From positions 1 to 64,000 of the forward strand of contig JAMPXH010000003.1 of NCBI GenBank assembly GCA_023701285.1: a stretch of DNA of 64,000 nucleotides. The letters run 5' to 3'. The DNA is from Candidatus Didemnitutus sp. GTDB lineage: Bacteria; Verrucomicrobiota; Verrucomicrobiia; Opitutales; Opitutaceae. The translations under genes were made by a program, and so were the position numbers. Positions 27,034-35,411 of this stretch are shown here, in pieces (positions within the stretch are counted from its first letter, which is position 1; each line of letters begins with the position of its first letter). A model generated the notes under the pieces. It made no database searches, was not told where the DNA came from, and saw only the letters and a program-made list of their open reading frames with translations.

Positions 27034-28466
27034 GGCAACAGATCCGCCAGATCCGGCGGCAAGGTGACGGTGAAAATTTGAGCGAAAACAGTGCCGCCTG
27101 CATCAGGCACCGACCGTTGATAGGCGATGTGCCGGCCATCCGGCGAGAAGACGCAGGCCAGCGGCAGCGGGGCCGCAGCGGGCTCGCGGCGCGGCGTCAG
27201 ACGCAGGGTCGCGCCCGTGCGCGCACTCGTCACACAGACGCTGCCGTCCATCGCGTGGGCGATCAGGCGGCCATCGGAGCTCCAGCTGAAGGCAGAGGCG
27301 ATGTCCGCGGGATTGCGCGTGAGCTGGTGCGGTTCGCCGCCGTTCGGCGACACCGTCCAGAGCTGCACCACGCCGGCATCGTCCTTCATCAGGAAGGCGA
27401 TGCGGCTGCCGTCGGGCGAACTCCGCAACCAATGCCGCGGACCCTGCAGGCCGCGCGCCGCGCGTGCCTCGGTGAAAGTCAGTCGTCGCTGCTGCACGCC
27501 GCGCGGCGGCGCGGGCCGGAGAGTCGCCGTCCCTTCGAGCGGCGTCTCGCCGGGTTGCGTGAGATCGTCCGGCAAATCCACGATGAACACCTCGGCGTGC
27601 TCGCGGCCGTCGCCCGCCACGACCGTGCCCTGGAAGGCCAGCGCGTGTCGCTGCGGCGTGCCATCCGCGCGCGTGTAGCCGTCGATGCCGATCCAACCTT
27701 CCTCGCAGGCGCGATTGATCTCGTCGCTGCCCGGCCGCGGCGTGGCCACGGTGCGCGTCACGAGCACGGAGAACCACTCGCCGTCGTGATTGCGCGGGTG
27801 GTTGCGATTCACCGGAACCGGGCCGGCCGGCACCGCGACGCCGACGTTGCGCTGATTCGGCTCGCGCGCGAGCCCGTCAGCCGGCGGGCGCGAAAGGAGC
27901 TCGTCGTCGTAGGTGAAGCTGACCCGCGTGCCGTCGGGGCTGAATTGATGGACGTGCGAACCGCCGCGCAACGCGCCGGGCGCGAAAGGCGGCGCGTAAT
28001 TCGCCGCGTCGAGCGCGTGCCCCGTGCCGTCGCCGCCGAAGTCCACCATCACGCCGCGCCGCCGGCTCGCGCCGTAGCTCCACGTCTCGGTCTCCGGCTC
28101 CGGCCCTTGGATGAAGATCACGCGCGGCTGGACAGGATGCCACGTCACGACGCCGCAATGCGACCCGAGCGGCGCGGTGTAGAGAGTGCGGACGACACCG
28201 GTGGCGACGTTGATCGCCTCGATGCGGGTGCCGGTAAAGTTCTCGGAAACCGCGCGCAAGTCGTAGGCGAGCCACTGCCCGTCGGGCGACCAGACCGCGT
28301 GGTTGGTGAGCACGTGACCCTGCGCGGCCTGCGTGACTTGTCGCTCGACGGCGACCACGGGCAACGCATCGGCGCGCGCCGAGCCCGTCGCCCCAAACGC
28401 GAGCACCGCCGAGGCGAACACCGTGCCGCGCACCCAAGCGGGGGAGTTGTCGCCCGCCGCGTTCAT
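27030..28466 (-). CDS. DUF3748 (YidR-like) TolB-type beta-propeller protein
   Basis: The 478-residue protein has a signal-like N-terminus (about residues 12-33, ending GSARADA). Five WD40/TolB-type blades are visible: AVWSPDGQWLAYD, HQFSPDGTRVSFTYDDE, RSSPDGSRIAFLMKDD, FSWSSDGRLIAHAMDG and CVFSPDGRHIAYQRS. Its layout matches the DUF3748 family that includes E. coli YidR, whose function is not established. The start at 28466 overlaps the upstream hydrolase stop by four bases, and its own stop overlaps the SASA-BNR start, so it is tightly embedded in the glycan operon. A periplasmic binding or lactonase-like role is possible, but no catalytic residues were recognised. Confidence 0.82.
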   Translation of the reverse strand: MNAAGDNSPAWVRGTVFASAVLAFGATGSARADALPVVAVERQVTQAAQGHVLTNHAVWSPDGQWLAYDLRAVSENFTGTRIEAINVATGVVRTLYTAPLGSHCGVVTWHPVQPRVIFIQGPEPETETWSYGASRRRGVMVDFGGDGTGHALDAANYAPPFAPGALRGGSHVHQFSPDGTRVSFTYDDELLSRPPADGLAREPNQRNVGVAVPAGPVPVNRNHPRNHDGEWFSVLVTRTVATPRPGSDEINRACEEGWIGIDGYTRADGTPQRHALAFQGTVVAGDGREHAEVFIVDLPDDLTQPGETPLEGTATLRPAPPRGVQQRRLTFTEARAARGLQGPRHWLRSSPDGSRIAFLMKDDAGVVQLWTVSPNGGEPHQLTRNPADIASAFSWSSDGRLIAHAMDGSVCVTSARTGATLRLTPRREPAAAPLPLACVFSPDGRHIAYQRSVPDAGGTVFAQIFTVTLPPDLADLLP

Positions 28467-29410
28467 CGACCGCCTTTCGCTGCGGCCAGGCCGAGGTGCC
28501 GACATAGGAAGTCCACGCGGGCGGAGTTGGCGTTGCCGCCCTCGTCCTTGTGCCGGAAGATACATTCGAGGCCGAGCGCCTGCATGCGCTGCTGGAGAAG
28601 GAGGCCGAGATTCGGATGGTGGATGCCCGTGCCCGCACGGCTGCCCGCCGGCACCGCCGCACGCGGCTCGGAATAATACGCGAACACCGGCGGATCGTCG
28701 GCCGTGAGATGCGTGAGCGGCGCCGAGGCGGTGTAGAGCGCGTGCGCCTTGGGCGTGTCCAATTCGTCCTCCGACAATCCGTGCAGCGAGGCGAACACCG
28801 CATGCCGCGCGGCGCTCTCGCCGGCCAGCTCGCGGATCACGCGGCGGTCGTAGGTCGGCTGCGCGCCGGCAACGACGACGCACGAGACCCGCGTCGACTG
28901 GCGTGCGACGGGATCGTCGGACCCGGCTTCGGCCAAGTCGTCGTGGAACGCGATCCACAGCGCCATCGCCGCGCCCGCCGAGCTGCCGCCCAACGCCACG
29001 CGCGCCAGATCGATATTCCACTCGGCCGCCCGGGAACGGGCAAATTGCAACGCCCGCGCGCCGTCGCGGTAGTGCGCCGGGAAGACGACTTCCGGCGAAA
29101 AGCGATAATTGGCCGACGCGACCGAGATGCCGGTCTTCAGGCAGGCATCCAACACGCTGCGCGGGAGATTTTCCTTCCGGCCGGTGACGAACCCGCCGCC
29201 GTGAAAATAGATCAGCAGCGGCGCCGGAGCCGGCGTGTGTGCGATCCACACATCCATGACGTGCCGTTCATGCGAGCCGTAGGCGACGTTGGCGAAGTCG
29301 GGCGGCGGCAATTTCGACGCGCCGGTCTCGCGATCCTGCGCTGCGACGGAAATCAGCGCCCCAAGGAAAGTCCCGATCAGGAAGCTCGCGTAGGCGAACC
29401 GGCGTTTCAT
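28463..29410 (-). CDS. Secreted alpha/beta hydrolase (carbohydrate esterase-like)
   Basis: The 315-residue hydrolase has a signal peptide (MKRRFAYASFLIGTFLGALI to SVAAQ). The oxyanion-hole motif HGGG is at residues 70-73 and the nucleophile elbow GGSSAG is at 141-146 (Ser144). Asp239 or Asp240 and a histidine in GTGIHHPN (264-265) could complete the triad. This layout fits BD-FAE-like and HSL-like esterases, which often remove acetyl or feruloyl groups from plant polysaccharides. It overlaps both neighbours by four bases (ATGA), so it is translationally coupled to the GH32-like and DUF3748 genes. Another ester substrate cannot be excluded. Confidence 0.87.
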   Translation of the reverse strand: MKRRFAYASFLIGTFLGALISVAAQDRETGASKLPPPDFANVAYGSHERHVMDVWIAHTPAPAPLLIYFHGGGFVTGRKENLPRSVLDACLKTGISVASANYRFSPEVVFPAHYRDGARALQFARSRAAEWNIDLARVALGGSSAGAAMALWIAFHDDLAEAGSDDPVARQSTRVSCVVVAGAQPTYDRRVIRELAGESAARHAVFASLHGLSEDELDTPKAHALYTASAPLTHLTADDPPVFAYYSEPRAAVPAGSRAGTGIHHPNLGLLLQQRMQALGLECIFRHKDEGGNANSARVDFLCRHLGLAAAKGGR

Positions 29411-31611
29411 GGCTGCGCCTCCTTCCAGGCTGAGTTGAGTTCGTAGCCGGCCAGAGCGAGCAACTCGCACGCGCCGCGCTCAGTCGCGAGCGTGACGCCG
29501 CGCACGCCGTCGCGTGCCACGTGCGCGAGTGGCAGATAGACGAGTCCGTCCTGCGCGAAAACCTCCACGGTCGTGCGATCCGCAATCACGCGCAACCGCA
29601 GCCCGCCGGCCTCCAAGAGGACGGGAGCGACCACCTTGCCACACTGCAACTCGGAGCGCGCCGCGTCGTAAGTGATCGCACAGCCGAGCACGTCCAGCGT
29701 CACGCGGGCATCCGGTCCCGGACGCAGCGTGAGTTCGATATCGAGCGGCGCATCGGCCACAGTCAGAGTGGTTTTCTCGCCCGCCGCCAAAGTCCGGGCC
29801 GGGAGCGCAAACGCGGCGCCACGCAGCTGCGCAAACTCGGGCACGGGCCACGAGGCGACACGCCAACCGGCGGACGTCTCGCGCAATGAAAGCTCCAGCG
29901 GCACGCTCAGGCATTGCATGAACGGCATGCCCGGCGCCGGCGCGCGGAGAAAGTGAATCTGCACGACGCGGCCGGAGGGCTCGTCGTTGAAGGTCTGCCC
30001 CGCGTAGGCGCGGCCGAAAAACGCCGGCAGCTTCACCGCCTCGGCGTGGAACGCGGCGCCGTCGAAGGCGCCGAGCGCGTATTCGCCGTTGGCGCCCCAG
30101 AGCACCCATTTCCGTTCGCCGGGGCGGCCCGGCACGGGCAACGGGAAGATGTCCGGACACTCGTAGAGGAAGCGGTCCGGCCCGAGCCCGCCGGCAAATT
30201 CGCTGGCGAGCGTCCAGTCGCGCAGGTTGGGCGACGTGTAGAATTGCACGGTGTGGCGCGGCAACTCCTCGCCGGCCGCGGTTTTCTCCGGCGGGCTGAC
30301 GTAGAGCGCCATGACCCAGCGTGCGGTCGGCTCATGCCAGAAGACCTTGGGGTCGCGGTTGAGCGACGTGACGTTGGGCAGGACGGGATTGCCGGCGAAC
30401 TTGGTGAAGGTGCGACCGTCCGTGCTGTAAGCGAGGCATTGCACGCGCGGGGCGTTGGCCGCGGTGTAAATGAGCACGAGCGGCGGCTCGCCGTCGCGGC
30501 CGAAGCCGCTGGTGTTGTGCCAGTCGACGACGGCGCTGCCGCTATACATCATGCCCATCGCATCGGGGCGCAGCGCCTCGCCGAGTTCGGTCCAGTGGAT
30601 GAGATCGCGGCTGACGGCGTGGCCCCAGTGCTTGTTGGCCGAGCGCACGCCGACCGGGTTGTGCTGGAAGAAGAGGTGATACTCGCCGCGGTAGAAGACG
30701 AGACCGTTGGGATCGTTGATGTAGCCGCGCCGTGGCGTGAAATGCACCTGCGGGCGCAGTGGCTCGCGGTAGAGTTGCGCGGTGTCGGGCCGTTCGTCGC
30801 GCAGTTGAAAACCGGGCAGAGCCGCCAGCGCAGTCGGCAAGGCCTCGGCGCGCAGCTCCAACGTCCGGCCGCGCCAGGGGCCGAGGTCGAGCGGGGCGAA
30901 CCACGCGGGCTCGCCGGCAGCGAGCTCGACGTCGAAGGTGTTCACCAGTTCGCCACCGACGCGCAGCTCGATGCGCCGCAGCGCCGCGCCGGGCTGGACC
31001 GGCACCCAGAGCCAGCGGCCGTCGACGGGCCAGGTGCGGACGACTTCGCGCAAACCGGCCGGAGCATCCGTGAACACGATGTGATCGACGGTGATGTGCC
31101 CCCACCCGCTCGTCGCGCTGTCGACGATTTCGAGTTGCGCGCGGCGACCGGCGAATTCGGCGACGTTCCAGCCGTCGGCCTGCAATTCCTCGCGACCGCC
31201 CTTCTGCGTGTTCGGCCCGACCGCGGTGCGAACCACGCGCCCGTCGACGAGGAGGTTGAGACAAGTCTTCTGCGGCCAGCCGCCACCGCCGATCCGGAAC
31301 GCGATGAAGCGGCGGTCGATGACGAATTCCGGCGAGCGCAGGCGGCCCGTGGCCTTGTCGCGCTGCGCCGCCGTGTAGGTGTTGACCAAGCCGCGCCCCG
31401 CGAAACCGGTGACCGGACGCTGCCCGCCGTTGGCGCCGCGCGAGGGGCCGGCCGCAAAGGCATCGCCCTCCGCTTGCCAGCCGGCGAAATCGGCGCCCTC
31501 GAAATCCGCGAACACCACGTCGGCGCGGGCCTCGCCAGCGGCGAGCCCAACCGGTGCCAGCAGCCCAAGCAGGGCCGCGCAGAGCGGCAACGTGGCGCGG
31601 CGGCGGTTCAT
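29407..31611 (-). CDS. GH32-type glycoside hydrolase (levanase/inulinase/invertase family)
   Basis: This 734-residue secreted enzyme has a signal peptide (MNRRRATLPLCAALLGLLAP to GLAAG). An N-terminal beta-domain of about 250 residues follows (DFEGADFAGWQAEGDAF, TYTAAQRDKATGRLRSPEF), as in levanase-type proteins. All three GH32 active-site motifs are present: NDPNG with nucleophile Asp300, RDPK with stabiliser Asp420, and YECPD with acid/base Glu484. A C-terminal beta-sandwich follows (about 590-734; DRTTVEVFAQDG). The family hydrolyses beta-fructofuranosides. No fructose-specific transporter or fructokinase is nearby, so fructan use is not confirmed by context. It overlaps both neighbouring genes by four bases. 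Confidence 0.93.
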   Translation of the reverse strand: MNRRRATLPLCAALLGLLAPVGLAAGEARADVVFADFEGADFAGWQAEGDAFAAGPSRGANGGQRPVTGFAGRGLVNTYTAAQRDKATGRLRSPEFVIDRRFIAFRIGGGGWPQKTCLNLLVDGRVVRTAVGPNTQKGGREELQADGWNVAEFAGRRAQLEIVDSATSGWGHITVDHIVFTDAPAGLREVVRTWPVDGRWLWVPVQPGAALRRIELRVGGELVNTFDVELAAGEPAWFAPLDLGPWRGRTLELRAEALPTALAALPGFQLRDERPDTAQLYREPLRPQVHFTPRRGYINDPNGLVFYRGEYHLFFQHNPVGVRSANKHWGHAVSRDLIHWTELGEALRPDAMGMMYSGSAVVDWHNTSGFGRDGEPPLVLIYTAANAPRVQCLAYSTDGRTFTKFAGNPVLPNVTSLNRDPKVFWHEPTARWVMALYVSPPEKTAAGEELPRHTVQFYTSPNLRDWTLASEFAGGLGPDRFLYECPDIFPLPVPGRPGERKWVLWGANGEYALGAFDGAAFHAEAVKLPAFFGRAYAGQTFNDEPSGRVVQIHFLRAPAPGMPFMQCLSVPLELSLRETSAGWRVASWPVPEFAQLRGAAFALPARTLAAGEKTTLTVADAPLDIELTLRPGPDARVTLDVLGCAITYDAARSELQCGKVVAPVLLEAGGLRLRVIADRTTVEVFAQDGLVYLPLAHVARDGVRGVTLATERGACELLALAGYELNSAWKEAQP

Positions 31612-32876
31612 GGCTTCATGTCCGGCGTCACGAGCGGCGGCGTCGAATCCGCGGGCGTGAGGGTCCGGAAGTTGGCGATGCGGTGAAAGGTGACGAGGTT
31701 GGTGTTGTGGTAATTCTCGGCGTCCCATGCCGTGCGGCAGACGGCCACGAGGTCGTCGCCGTCGAACTGCCAATCCACGTATTGAAACCCGACGCGCGCC
31801 TTGCTGGTGATCTTCTCGCCTTCGCGCCAGCGCAGCACGGTGGAGCGCTCCTCCCATTGGCGCAGGTCGGTCGAGGTCGTGAGCACGAGCACGTTGCGCT
31901 GCACGCTCGGGAGCTGGCGGCCGATCTCGCGGCCCGGCGCGGTGATCTTCTGCACGAGCGACCAGTAGCGGCCTGTGCGCGGATCGCGGCGGACGGTGAA
32001 TTTCGACTGCGAGCCGGGGAAATGGATCAGCCCCGTCTCGGGCGCGAAGGACAAAGTGCGCCCGTCGGGTGTGAGCGCGAGCAGCGCGCCGACCTCGTAG
32101 CGCGGGATCGCGGCAGCGGTGCCGGGCAGCTCGAACGGCACCTCGGGCGTCCAGTTGGCCTGCAGGCGCATGAGGTTCGCGAGCTGACCGGTCGGCGTGA
32201 CGACGATGTTGCCCTCGAGCCAGCCGGTGCGTTCGCCGGGCACCCAGTTGCCGTCGAAATTCAGGCCGGTGCTGCGGCGCCAGTTCTCCGCGACGAGCAG
32301 ATCCGCCTCGGCCGGCGCGGACAGGACGAAGGCCTTGAAGTAGCGACCGGACCACTTGCCGTCGGGGCCGGTGTATTCCTCGAACGCGCGCCAGACGCGC
32401 CCGCCGTGCGTGACGACGGGCACCGGCGCACAGTGAAAGTGCCCGCTCAGCAGGCGACCGCTGCGCTCGTCGCGCGGAGTCGTCCACGTCAGGCCGCCGT
32501 CGTCGGAGCGGCGGATGACGATGTCTTCATACTCGCCCTCGCAACCGAGCAGATAGAGCGCGCCGCGGTGGGTGAAGAGCGTGGACCAGAACTGGCGTTT
32601 CAATTCGGCGGCCGGCGTCCAGGTGGCGCCGCGATCGGTGGAGCGGAAGATGCGCGTCGAGTGCAGCCGACGCGCATCCTTGCCGAAGAAATCGTGCGAC
32701 GCCACGTAGGTGCCGTCGGCAAGGATGACGAGGCTCGGCGAACCGATGAAGTCCGTGCGCGGCTCCGGCGACGCCGCCACGACTACGCCGGGCGGCGGCG
32801 GCCAGGGTTCGCGGGCTCCCCCCGCGGCGGCGCTCAGTGCGACGGAGAGCAGGACGACGAGCGCGCGCAGCAGCAT
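31608..32876 (-). CDS. Secreted BNR/sialidase-like propeller protein
   Basis: This 422-residue protein has a signal peptide (MLLRALVVLLSVALSAAAGG). Asp-boxes occur in FRSTDRGATWTPA and RRSDDGGLTWTTP. It is the most divergent of the five-member BNR group: the tail reads LVTFHRIANFRTLTPADS, so the NFR..L core is kept but the final tyrosine is lost and the protein continues further. VVVAASPEPRTDF echoes the SPDP segment of the others. The start at 32876 lies 10 bp after the symporter stop, and the stop overlaps the GH32-like start by four bases. It probably trims a terminal residue of the same glycan; the residue is unknown. Confidence 0.85.
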   Translation of the reverse strand: MLLRALVVLLSVALSAAAGGAREPWPPPPGVVVAASPEPRTDFIGSPSLVILADGTYVASHDFFGKDARRLHSTRIFRSTDRGATWTPAAELKRQFWSTLFTHRGALYLLGCEGEYEDIVIRRSDDGGLTWTTPRDERSGRLLSGHFHCAPVPVVTHGGRVWRAFEEYTGPDGKWSGRYFKAFVLSAPAEADLLVAENWRRSTGLNFDGNWVPGERTGWLEGNIVVTPTGQLANLMRLQANWTPEVPFELPGTAAAIPRYEVGALLALTPDGRTLSFAPETGLIHFPGSQSKFTVRRDPRTGRYWSLVQKITAPGREIGRQLPSVQRNVLVLTTSTDLRQWEERSTVLRWREGEKITSKARVGFQYVDWQFDGDDLVAVCRTAWDAENYHNTNLVTFHRIANFRTLTPADSTPPLVTPDMKP

Positions 32877-32886
32877 CGGCCCCTCC

Positions 32887-34389
32887 TTATTTCACCTGTT
32901 CGTCGTTCCGGCGCGGGAGGAACATCGTCAGGAACAGGCCGACGAGCATGATCGCTGCCGTGCCGAAGACGATGATGAGGAACCCGTGGAACGGGCTGCG
33001 GAAGGCCTGCGGCAGCGAAGTGGCGTTGGACGAAAGCGTCATCCACAGGATGGTGAGCACGCCCGCGGTCACGCCGCCGACCGCCGCGCGATTACCCGTG
33101 CGCGGGGAGAGGAAACCGAGCAGGAAGAGGCCGAGCGTGCCGCCGCCGAAGATGCCGGCGAGCGTCCACCACGCATCGAGCGCGCTGCGCACCTTCGTCA
33201 TGGCGAGCGCGATGATCGTGCCGAGCACGCCGATCGCGATGGTCGTGACATAGAGCACGCGCATGGATTGCTTCTCCGTGGCGGAGCGGTTGAAGAAGCG
33301 CTTGTAGTAATCGGTGAGGACGATCGTGGCCGAGGAGTTGAGGCTGCCCGAGACGGTGCTCATGGCGGCGGCGAACACGGCGGCGATCAGCAGGCCGGTG
33401 ATGCCCGGGGGCAGACCTGTGACCATGAAATACGGGAAGACGGAGTCCGAGCGCGCCGGGTCGCGATACATCTCGGGCAACAGGTCGGGTTGCGCGGTGT
33501 AGTAGGCGAAGAGCGCGGTGCCGATGAAGAAGAAGACGGCGGACAGCGGCAGGTAGAGCAGGCCGCCGATCCAGACGCTCTTGCGGGCCTCGGCGTCGGA
33601 CTTGGCCGTGTGGTAGCGCTGCACGTAGCTCTGATCGATGCCGAAGTTCTGCAGGTTGATCACCAGGCTGTAGACGAGCACGACCCAGAAGGTGTTGGAG
33701 GTGAGATCGAGCCCGAATTCGCCGAGCGAGAATTTATTGTGCTCCGCCGCGATGCGGAACATCTGCGACGGCCCCTCGGGCAGGCCGAGCACGAGCAGCG
33801 CGGCGCAGAGCAGCGCGCCGCCGACGAGCACGACGGTCTGGATGGCATCAGTCCAGATGACGGCGAGGATGCCGCCGACGAAGGTGTAGAGCGTGACGGA
33901 GATGCCGGTCGCGATGATGATCCAGCGGATGTCCCAGCCGAGGAGCACGTTCATCGGCAGCGCCATGAGATACATGACGGCGCCGGTGCGCGCGAGCTGC
34001 GTAAGCAGGTAGCAGGCGCTGGCGTAGATGCGCGCCCACTTGCCGAAGCGCTCCTCGAGGTGCACGTAGGCGGAGATGTGGCCGCCGTTGCGGTAGAAGG
34101 GCAGGAACCATTTCACCGCGATCCACGTGGCGAGCGGCAGCGCGAGGGAGAAGACGAAGGGATTCCAGTTGGTCGCGAAGGCCTTGCCCGGCAGCGCGAG
34201 GAAACTGATGCTGCTGACGTAGGTCGCGAGGATCGACAGGCCGGTGAGCCAGCCCGGCATGCTGCGCTCGGCGGCGGTGTAGCCCTCGACGGTCCGGCTG
34301 CCGCGGTGCACGAGGAGGCCGATGGCCATCGTCGCGAGGAAATACACGCCGAGCACGAGCCCGTCGAGAAAGGTGAAATGAGTTTCCAT
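32887..34389 (-). CDS. Sodium:solute symporter (SSS family)
   Basis: The 500-residue inner-membrane transporter has about 13 hydrophobic helices and the SSS layout: an N-terminal [37 protein letters not shown] (about residues 37-56), [16 protein letters not shown] in the central loop, and [20 protein letters not shown] near the sodium site. Family members import sugars, sialic acid, amino acids or organic acids with Na+. Placed next to a NanA-like lyase, sialic acid or a 2-keto-3-deoxy sugar acid is the likely cargo. The ATG at 34389 is separated from the lyase stop by a strong hairpin, which may set its expression relative to upstream genes. Confidence 0.9.
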   Translation of the reverse strand: METHFTFLDGLVLGVYFLATMAIGLLVHRGSRTVEGYTAAERSMPGWLTGLSILATYVSSISFLALPGKAFATNWNPFVFSLALPLATWIAVKWFLPFYRNGGHISAYVHLEERFGKWARIYASACYLLTQLARTGAVMYLMALPMNVLLGWDIRWIIIATGISVTLYTFVGGILAVIWTDAIQTVVLVGGALLCAALLVLGLPEGPSQMFRIAAEHNKFSLGEFGLDLTSNTFWVVLVYSLVINLQNFGIDQSYVQRYHTAKSDAEARKSVWIGGLLYLPLSAVFFFIGTALFAYYTAQPDLLPEMYRDPARSDSVFPYFMVTGLPPGITGLLIAAVFAAAMSTVSGSLNSSATIVLTDYYKRFFNRSATEKQSMRVLYVTTIAIGVLGTIIALAMTKVRSALDAWWTLAGIFGGGTLGLFLLGFLSPRTGNRAAVGGVTAGVLTILWMTLSSNATSLPQAFRSPFHGFLIIVFGTAAIMLVGLFLTMFLPRRNDEQVK

Positions 34390-34410
34390 GAAGGGGGTTG
34401 GGGAAAATGA

Positions 34411-34439
34411 CCGGGAGCGCGCAGCCTGCGCGCTCCCGG
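34411..34439 (-). terminator. Strong intra-operon hairpin between lyase and symporter genes
   Basis: The 29-base stretch is a near-perfect palindrome: its first 14 bases (CCGGGAGCGCGCAG) pair with its last 14 around one central base. In RNA it would form a stem of about 12 bp with a small loop. On the minus strand TCATTTTCCCC follows, a weak U-tract. It begins 16 nt after the lyase stop and ends 22 nt before the symporter start. It could act as a partial terminator or an mRNA-processing and stability element inside the operon. Confidence 0.6.
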
Positions 34440-34454
34440 AACAGCGGAATCAAT

Positions 34455-35411
34455 TCAAAGGACCGGCAGACCCCAGGCGCGGAACTGCGCCTGGAAATCG
34501 GCCACGATCTTGCGATACATCGTCGCAGAGTCGGCGGACAGCACCGTCTTCGGCGCGCCGGGATCGAAGCCGCGGGCCTCGACGCCGCAGGCGACGTTGA
34601 GCGGGAACTTCATCTGGTCGACGACCTGGCCGACCTCGACCATGCGCTTCGCGGGCAACGTGACGTCGCCGGGACGGCCTTCGCGGCAGATGCGGTAGAT
34701 CTCGACCATGAGCTCGGGCACGATGTTGACCAGGCCGCCGATGGCGCCGGCCGCACCGAAGCCGAAGACCTCCGGCAGGCGCGTGTCCGAGCCGGAGAAG
34801 ACGGAGAAGTTCTTCTGGCGGCCGAGCGCGATGAGTTCGTGGTGATACTGGAACTCGCCGCCGCTCTGCTTGATGCCGGCCATGTTGGCGCGGTCGGCGA
34901 AGGCCGAGACGGTCTCGATGCCGATGCGGTTGCCGGTGAGCTCGGGGAAATTGTAGAGATAGAACGGCAGGTCGACGCCGTCGGCCGCGCGGAGGAAGAA
35001 CTCGAGCATGTCGGCCTGCGAGACGGGATAAAAGCTGGGCGGCATGAGCGAGGCGCCGACGGCGCCGAGGCGGATGGCGGTGCGGCCGAGCGAGACGACC
35101 TCGTCGAGGCGGATGGAGCTGAGGTTGGCGATGACGGGGAGCGGCGCGGCGAGCTCGATGATCGCGGCCAGCACCTCCTCGCGCTCGCGCAGGCTCATGC
35201 GGGCGAACTCGCCGGTGCTGCCCAGCGCGAGCACGCCGTGGATGCCGGTCGTCTTCAGCCAGCCGAGATGGCGGGCGAGCGCGTCGCGCTTGAGCTTGCC
35301 GGCGGCGTCGGTCGGCACCCAGAGGGCCGCCAACACGCCGGAGCGCAGGGCCGCCGGGGCGGCCGCCTTGGATTCAGTTTCGATCGCGGGATGAAGTCGC
35401 GCTGTTTGCAT
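34455..35411 (-). CDS. N-acetylneuraminate lyase-like aldolase (DapA/NanA family)
   Basis: The 318-residue cytoplasmic class I aldolase has GSTGEF at residues 64-69, the Tyr153 motif YNFPE, and the Schiff-base lysine Lys181 in AGIKQSGGEF. These are the canonical positions for NanA and DHDPS enzymes, unlike the altered motifs of the paralogue at 14393. Candidate reactions are sialic acid cleavage to ManNAc and pyruvate, or cleavage of 2-keto-3-deoxygluconate or a related keto acid. No nanE, nanK or nagAB genes are in the window, which weakens the sialic-acid reading. The first 20 residues extend beyond the core fold, and the start codon lies inside the end of the FG-GAP gene (38-bp overlap). 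Confidence 0.87.
   Translation of the reverse strand: MQTARLHPAIETESKAAAPAALRSGVLAALWVPTDAAGKLKRDALARHLGWLKTTGIHGVLALGSTGEFARMSLREREEVLAAIIELAAPLPVIANLSSIRLDEVVSLGRTAIRLGAVGASLMPPSFYPVSQADMLEFFLRAADGVDLPFYLYNFPELTGNRIGIETVSAFADRANMAGIKQSGGEFQYHHELIALGRQKNFSVFSGSDTRLPEVFGFGAAGAIGGLVNIVPELMVEIYRICREGRPGDVTLPAKRMVEVGQVVDQMKFPLNVACGVEARGFDPGAPKTVLSADSATMYRKIVADFQAQFRAWGLPVL

Noticed and set aside
24124-27081. Plus-strand frame of 985 residues opposite the SASA-BNR fusion
   Set aside because: Shadow of a protein with clear GQSNM and Asp-box motifs.
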